Shown: piece by piece, positions 62,300 through 64,000 of the stretch | Position numbering within the stretch: the stretch's first letter is position 1 | Layout: each line of letters opens with the position of its first letter | Source: CBDCLY01 sp965218715 | GTDB taxonomy: Bacteria > Bacteroidota > Bacteroidia > Flavobacteriales_E > Vicingaceae | DNA length: 64,000 nt | Direction: 5' to 3' | NCBI GenBank assembly: GCA_965218715.1 | Contig: CBDCLY010000014.1 | Location: 78,869 to 142,868 of the forward strand | Program-made: the position numbers and the translations under genes | Notes under the pieces: generated by a model | The model's input: only the letters and a program-made list of their open reading frames with translations | Database searches by the model: none | What the model was told of the DNA's origin: nothing

Positions 62300-62716
62300 A
62301 TGAAATCTAGTTCACAATATGCTTCATTACTTAGAGATAGAAACCTAAAGGCTACTAGCATCCGCTTGGAAATTCTAAACCTAATTTCTAATTACAACAA
62401 GGCCATTGCGTTTTCAGAAATACAAAAAAAGCTAGCCAGTTTTGATCGAGTTACGCTTTACAGAACGATGCAAGCCTTATTAGAAAATGGGATCATACAT
62501 AAGGCCATCGTTGAAGAAAATGAGACCTTTTATGCGATTTGTAGCTCAAACTGTACTAGTCATTATCATGAACACAATCACATTCATTTTATGTGTACTA
62601 ATTGCAAGGAAGTGACCTGTGTGCATTCTACTGAAGGTATAAAAATTTCAATAGAAAACCATAGTATCTCTAGCCTTGAAATAGGCGCAAAAGGAACTTG
62701 TCCAAGTTGTCTTTAA
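62300..62716 (+). CDS. Fur-family regulator, Zur-like
   Basis: 138 residues from ATG 62300. N-terminal winged helix: R-D-R-N-L-K-A-T-S-I-R-L-E-I-L-N-L-I, F-D-R-V-T-L-Y-R-T-M-Q-A-L. The metal sites include H-Y-H-E-H-N-H-I-H-F-M-C-T-N-C-K-E-V-T-C and a closing C-P-S-C: two C-x-x-C pairs for the structural zinc and a histidine cluster for sensing. This resembles Zur more than Fur, and the position after the receptor supports zinc. It is expected to bind the palindrome at 59362 and so regulate itself. A frame extension to 62267 was rejected because it lies in the receptor. Confidence 0.85.
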   Translation: MKSSSQYASLLRDRNLKATSIRLEILNLISNYNKAIAFSEIQKKLASFDRVTLYRTMQALLENGIIHKAIVEENETFYAICSSNCTSHYHEHNHIHFMCTNCKEVTCVHSTEGIKISIENHSISSLEIGAKGTCPSCL

Positions 62717-62726
62717 AAGCAATGAA

Positions 62727-63437
62727 TTAATTCTTTGCTCTTAATTGCACGATTGAAAGAACGTGCATGAAAACAGCAGATGGCATTAAGAAACCTGCAA
62801 CCAATACATAAGGGTATTTTACCGCATCGATTGGTAATAATTGATTATCGCTTCCAAATAATTGAGGAAAGTATACCGAAGATTGGAATAGGAATATGAT
62901 ACTTGCTATGACTGCTAAACCCAAGTAATTCCAAACAAGAAGGAGTCTGTTTGAAAGGATGTTTTTGTAGCTTAAAAATCCAACAAGAAGAGCAGAATAG
63001 GCAAAGATCATGTCATAATTATAGCCTAGTATGGTCACTTCTGGGTTCAAGATGCCGTTTGAAACTGAGGCTACAAAGATTGACTCTACAAAAATTCTGA
63101 AGGATTGATAAAAAGCCAGCCAATGCTTGGGTATATATTTAATCCATTTACTATTTCTGCTTTTAAATAGAAAAATGCCTGTAAATAGGAAGAGTGGAAG
63201 AATTAGAAAAAGAAAAAATCTAGGAGGGAACCTGAAATTATCTAATATTCCTGATTTAGCTGCAATGAAAACAAAGGCTTGCCAAGTTAGTAGTCCAACT
63301 ATTAGAATGATTTTTTTCTTAACCGAGGAGCCTTTGCTTGTGGATTGATTAATGGCATTAAAACCAATAATTGCAATTATGAAAATCATCAACGCAGACA
63401 AGGCCAAATAGGCCAACTTTAAGTTTTCTATACTCAT
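62727..63437 (-). CDS. Seven-helix membrane protein, function unknown
   Basis: 236 residues with about seven transmembrane helices and few polar loops. Features: F-R-F-P-P-R-F-F-L-F-L-I near the middle, and S-F-R-I-F-V-E-S-I-F. The family is an uncharacterised one seen next to MarR genes in Bacteroidota. Its start codon overlaps the MarR stop as ATGA (63434-63437), so the two are coupled. Regulation by the MarR protein is likely. Confidence 0.65.
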   Translation of the reverse strand: MSIENLKLAYLALSALMIFIIAIIGFNAINQSTSKGSSVKKKIILIVGLLTWQAFVFIAAKSGILDNFRFPPRFFLFLILPLFLFTGIFLFKSRNSKWIKYIPKHWLAFYQSFRIFVESIFVASVSNGILNPEVTILGYNYDMIFAYSALLVGFLSYKNILSNRLLLVWNYLGLAVIASIIFLFQSSVYFPQLFGSDNQLLPIDAVKYPYVLVAGFLMPSAVFMHVLSIVQLRAKN

Positions 63438-63843
63438 GGTAATAATTTATTTGTTAGTGTTTCTAAGGCCTCAATACCGTCCTTTTCTAGTAAACTTTCA
63501 ATTTCTCTCATCGCCTTTTCCCATTCAGGATGATCTTTTCAACTAGATTTTTCCCTTTTGTTGTTAGGTTTAACTCTGATTTATTCCCATTGCTGATAAG
63601 ATTGGCTTCAATTAAGCGTCTCAAGTTTCGATTTAAAGATGATTTTTCTAACAATGCGATTTCAGATAAAGCCTTTTGACTTAGGTTTTTCTTTTTGCTA
63701 AGTATAAAGAGTAGAGTAAGCTGACTATCTGTTACATTAAAAGGTTTTAAATACTTTCTAAACACGTTTGCAGTAAGCCGATTTAATCTCATCATTTTGC
63801 CAGAGATGCAATCTTTGGGATTAAAAGTTGATTCTATTTCCAT
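63434..63843 (-). CDS. MarR-family regulator (one frameshift)
   Basis: Reconstructed as 136 residues. The winged helix is seen in L-T-L-L-F-I-L-S-K-K-K-N-L-S-Q-K-A-L-S-E-I-A-L-L-E-K-S-S-L-N-R-N-L-R-R-L and S-E-L-N-L-T-T-K-G-K-N. One C too few (plus-strand G) near 63527 breaks the frame after E-K-I-I; restoring it gives P-E-W-E-K-A-M-R-E-I-E-S-L-L-E-K-D-G and a stop that overlaps the next start as ATGA. This restored overlap argues that the full length is real. Probable regulator of the membrane protein. Confidence 0.78.
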
Positions 63844-64000
63844 TGATTAACAAAAGTAATTATATTGTTGTATATACAACTTAGAAAAATTTGAATTTTT
63901 TCTCCATATTATTCTCAAGTCAATTGATTAATAATTAGGAAGCTGAGCAATAAATTAATAGGGGTTTTTCTCTATGCTAGCAAGATGTATGGAGTAGTTC

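Noticed and set aside
63844..64000. Possible gene start or regulatory site at the right edge
   Set aside because: No convincing frame, palindrome or promoter could be seen in these 157 bases beyond the likely MarR promoter region.
1..64000. Mobile elements, CRISPR arrays, tRNA or rRNA genes, phage genes
   Set aside because: I found no transposase, integrase, terminal inverted repeats, regularly spaced repeats, or tRNA-like cloverleaf; the genes are ordinary core and accessory chromosomal genes.

Overview
The window reads as a low-GC chromosome segment of a marine-type Bacteroidota, most likely a Flavobacteriales-like organism. The grounds are: ribonuclease Y next to a ZapA gene, a protein with a type IX secretion C-terminal sorting domain, TonB-dependent receptor and SusC/CarboxypepD-type modules, PorV/PorQ-like barrels, DUF4293, DUF6428 and DUF2490 proteins, almost no Shine-Dalgarno sequences, and promoters of the Bacteroidota TAnnTTTG type. 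Nothing looks like a prophage, transposon, CRISPR array, tRNA or rRNA. No gene-free stretch exceeds 300 bases; the last 157 bases (63844-64000) hold nothing I recognise.

Layout. 1-5.6 kb: two Fe-S oxidoreductase genes with a small HAD-like protein between them, a YciI-like lipoprotein, a YdcF-type protein and an M23 peptidase. 5.7-8.1 kb: coiled-coil protein, zapA, a probable 6S RNA, and rny. 8.1-16.4 kb: housekeeping genes including aroB-aroA, two envelope barrel proteins and an acyltransferase. 16.4-18.3 kb: an OmpR-type response regulator and its histidine kinase. 18.4-24.6 kb: a peptide-use cluster (M49 peptidase lipoprotein, POT transporter, S9 peptidase). 24.7-34 kb: a GlcD-like FAD oxidase, a large secreted T9SS cargo, a DEAD-box helicase and an M28-type peptidase. 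34-40 kb: a serine hydrolase/TPR lipoprotein divergent from a membrane-spanning winged-helix regulator, a haem-site lipoprotein, and a VWA-domain protein. 40-44 kb: small housekeeping genes. 44.1-46.7 kb: an arsenic operon (arsR, DUF6428, phosphatase-type reductase, ACR3). 46.7-53.8 kb: DbpA-type helicase, YceI-like protein, FAD protein, and a carbonic anhydrase-SulP bicarbonate module facing a TetR regulator. 53.8-57.6 kb: a sodium/solute symporter divergent from cysteine dioxygenase and a PLP decarboxylase, a likely hypotaurine pathway. 57.6-59.3 kb: epimerase and a membrane protein. 59.3-62.7 kb: a zinc-type uptake operon under a Zur-like box. 62.7-63.8 kb: a MarR regulator coupled to a membrane protein.

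The most notable candidate is a small regulon: the same 18-base tandem repeat (AATGTAAATTAATGTAAA) lies between the serine hydrolase and the membrane-anchored regulator, and again upstream of the YceI-like gene. At both target promoters it has the same orientation and nearly the same distance to the -7 element.

Caution for any reader: at least ten genes are interrupted by about fifteen one-base indels, mostly single-base insertions. After correction each gene has a whole number of codons and normal family motifs. This looks more like uncorrected sequencing error than gene decay, so those entries are given as whole genes spanning the shift.
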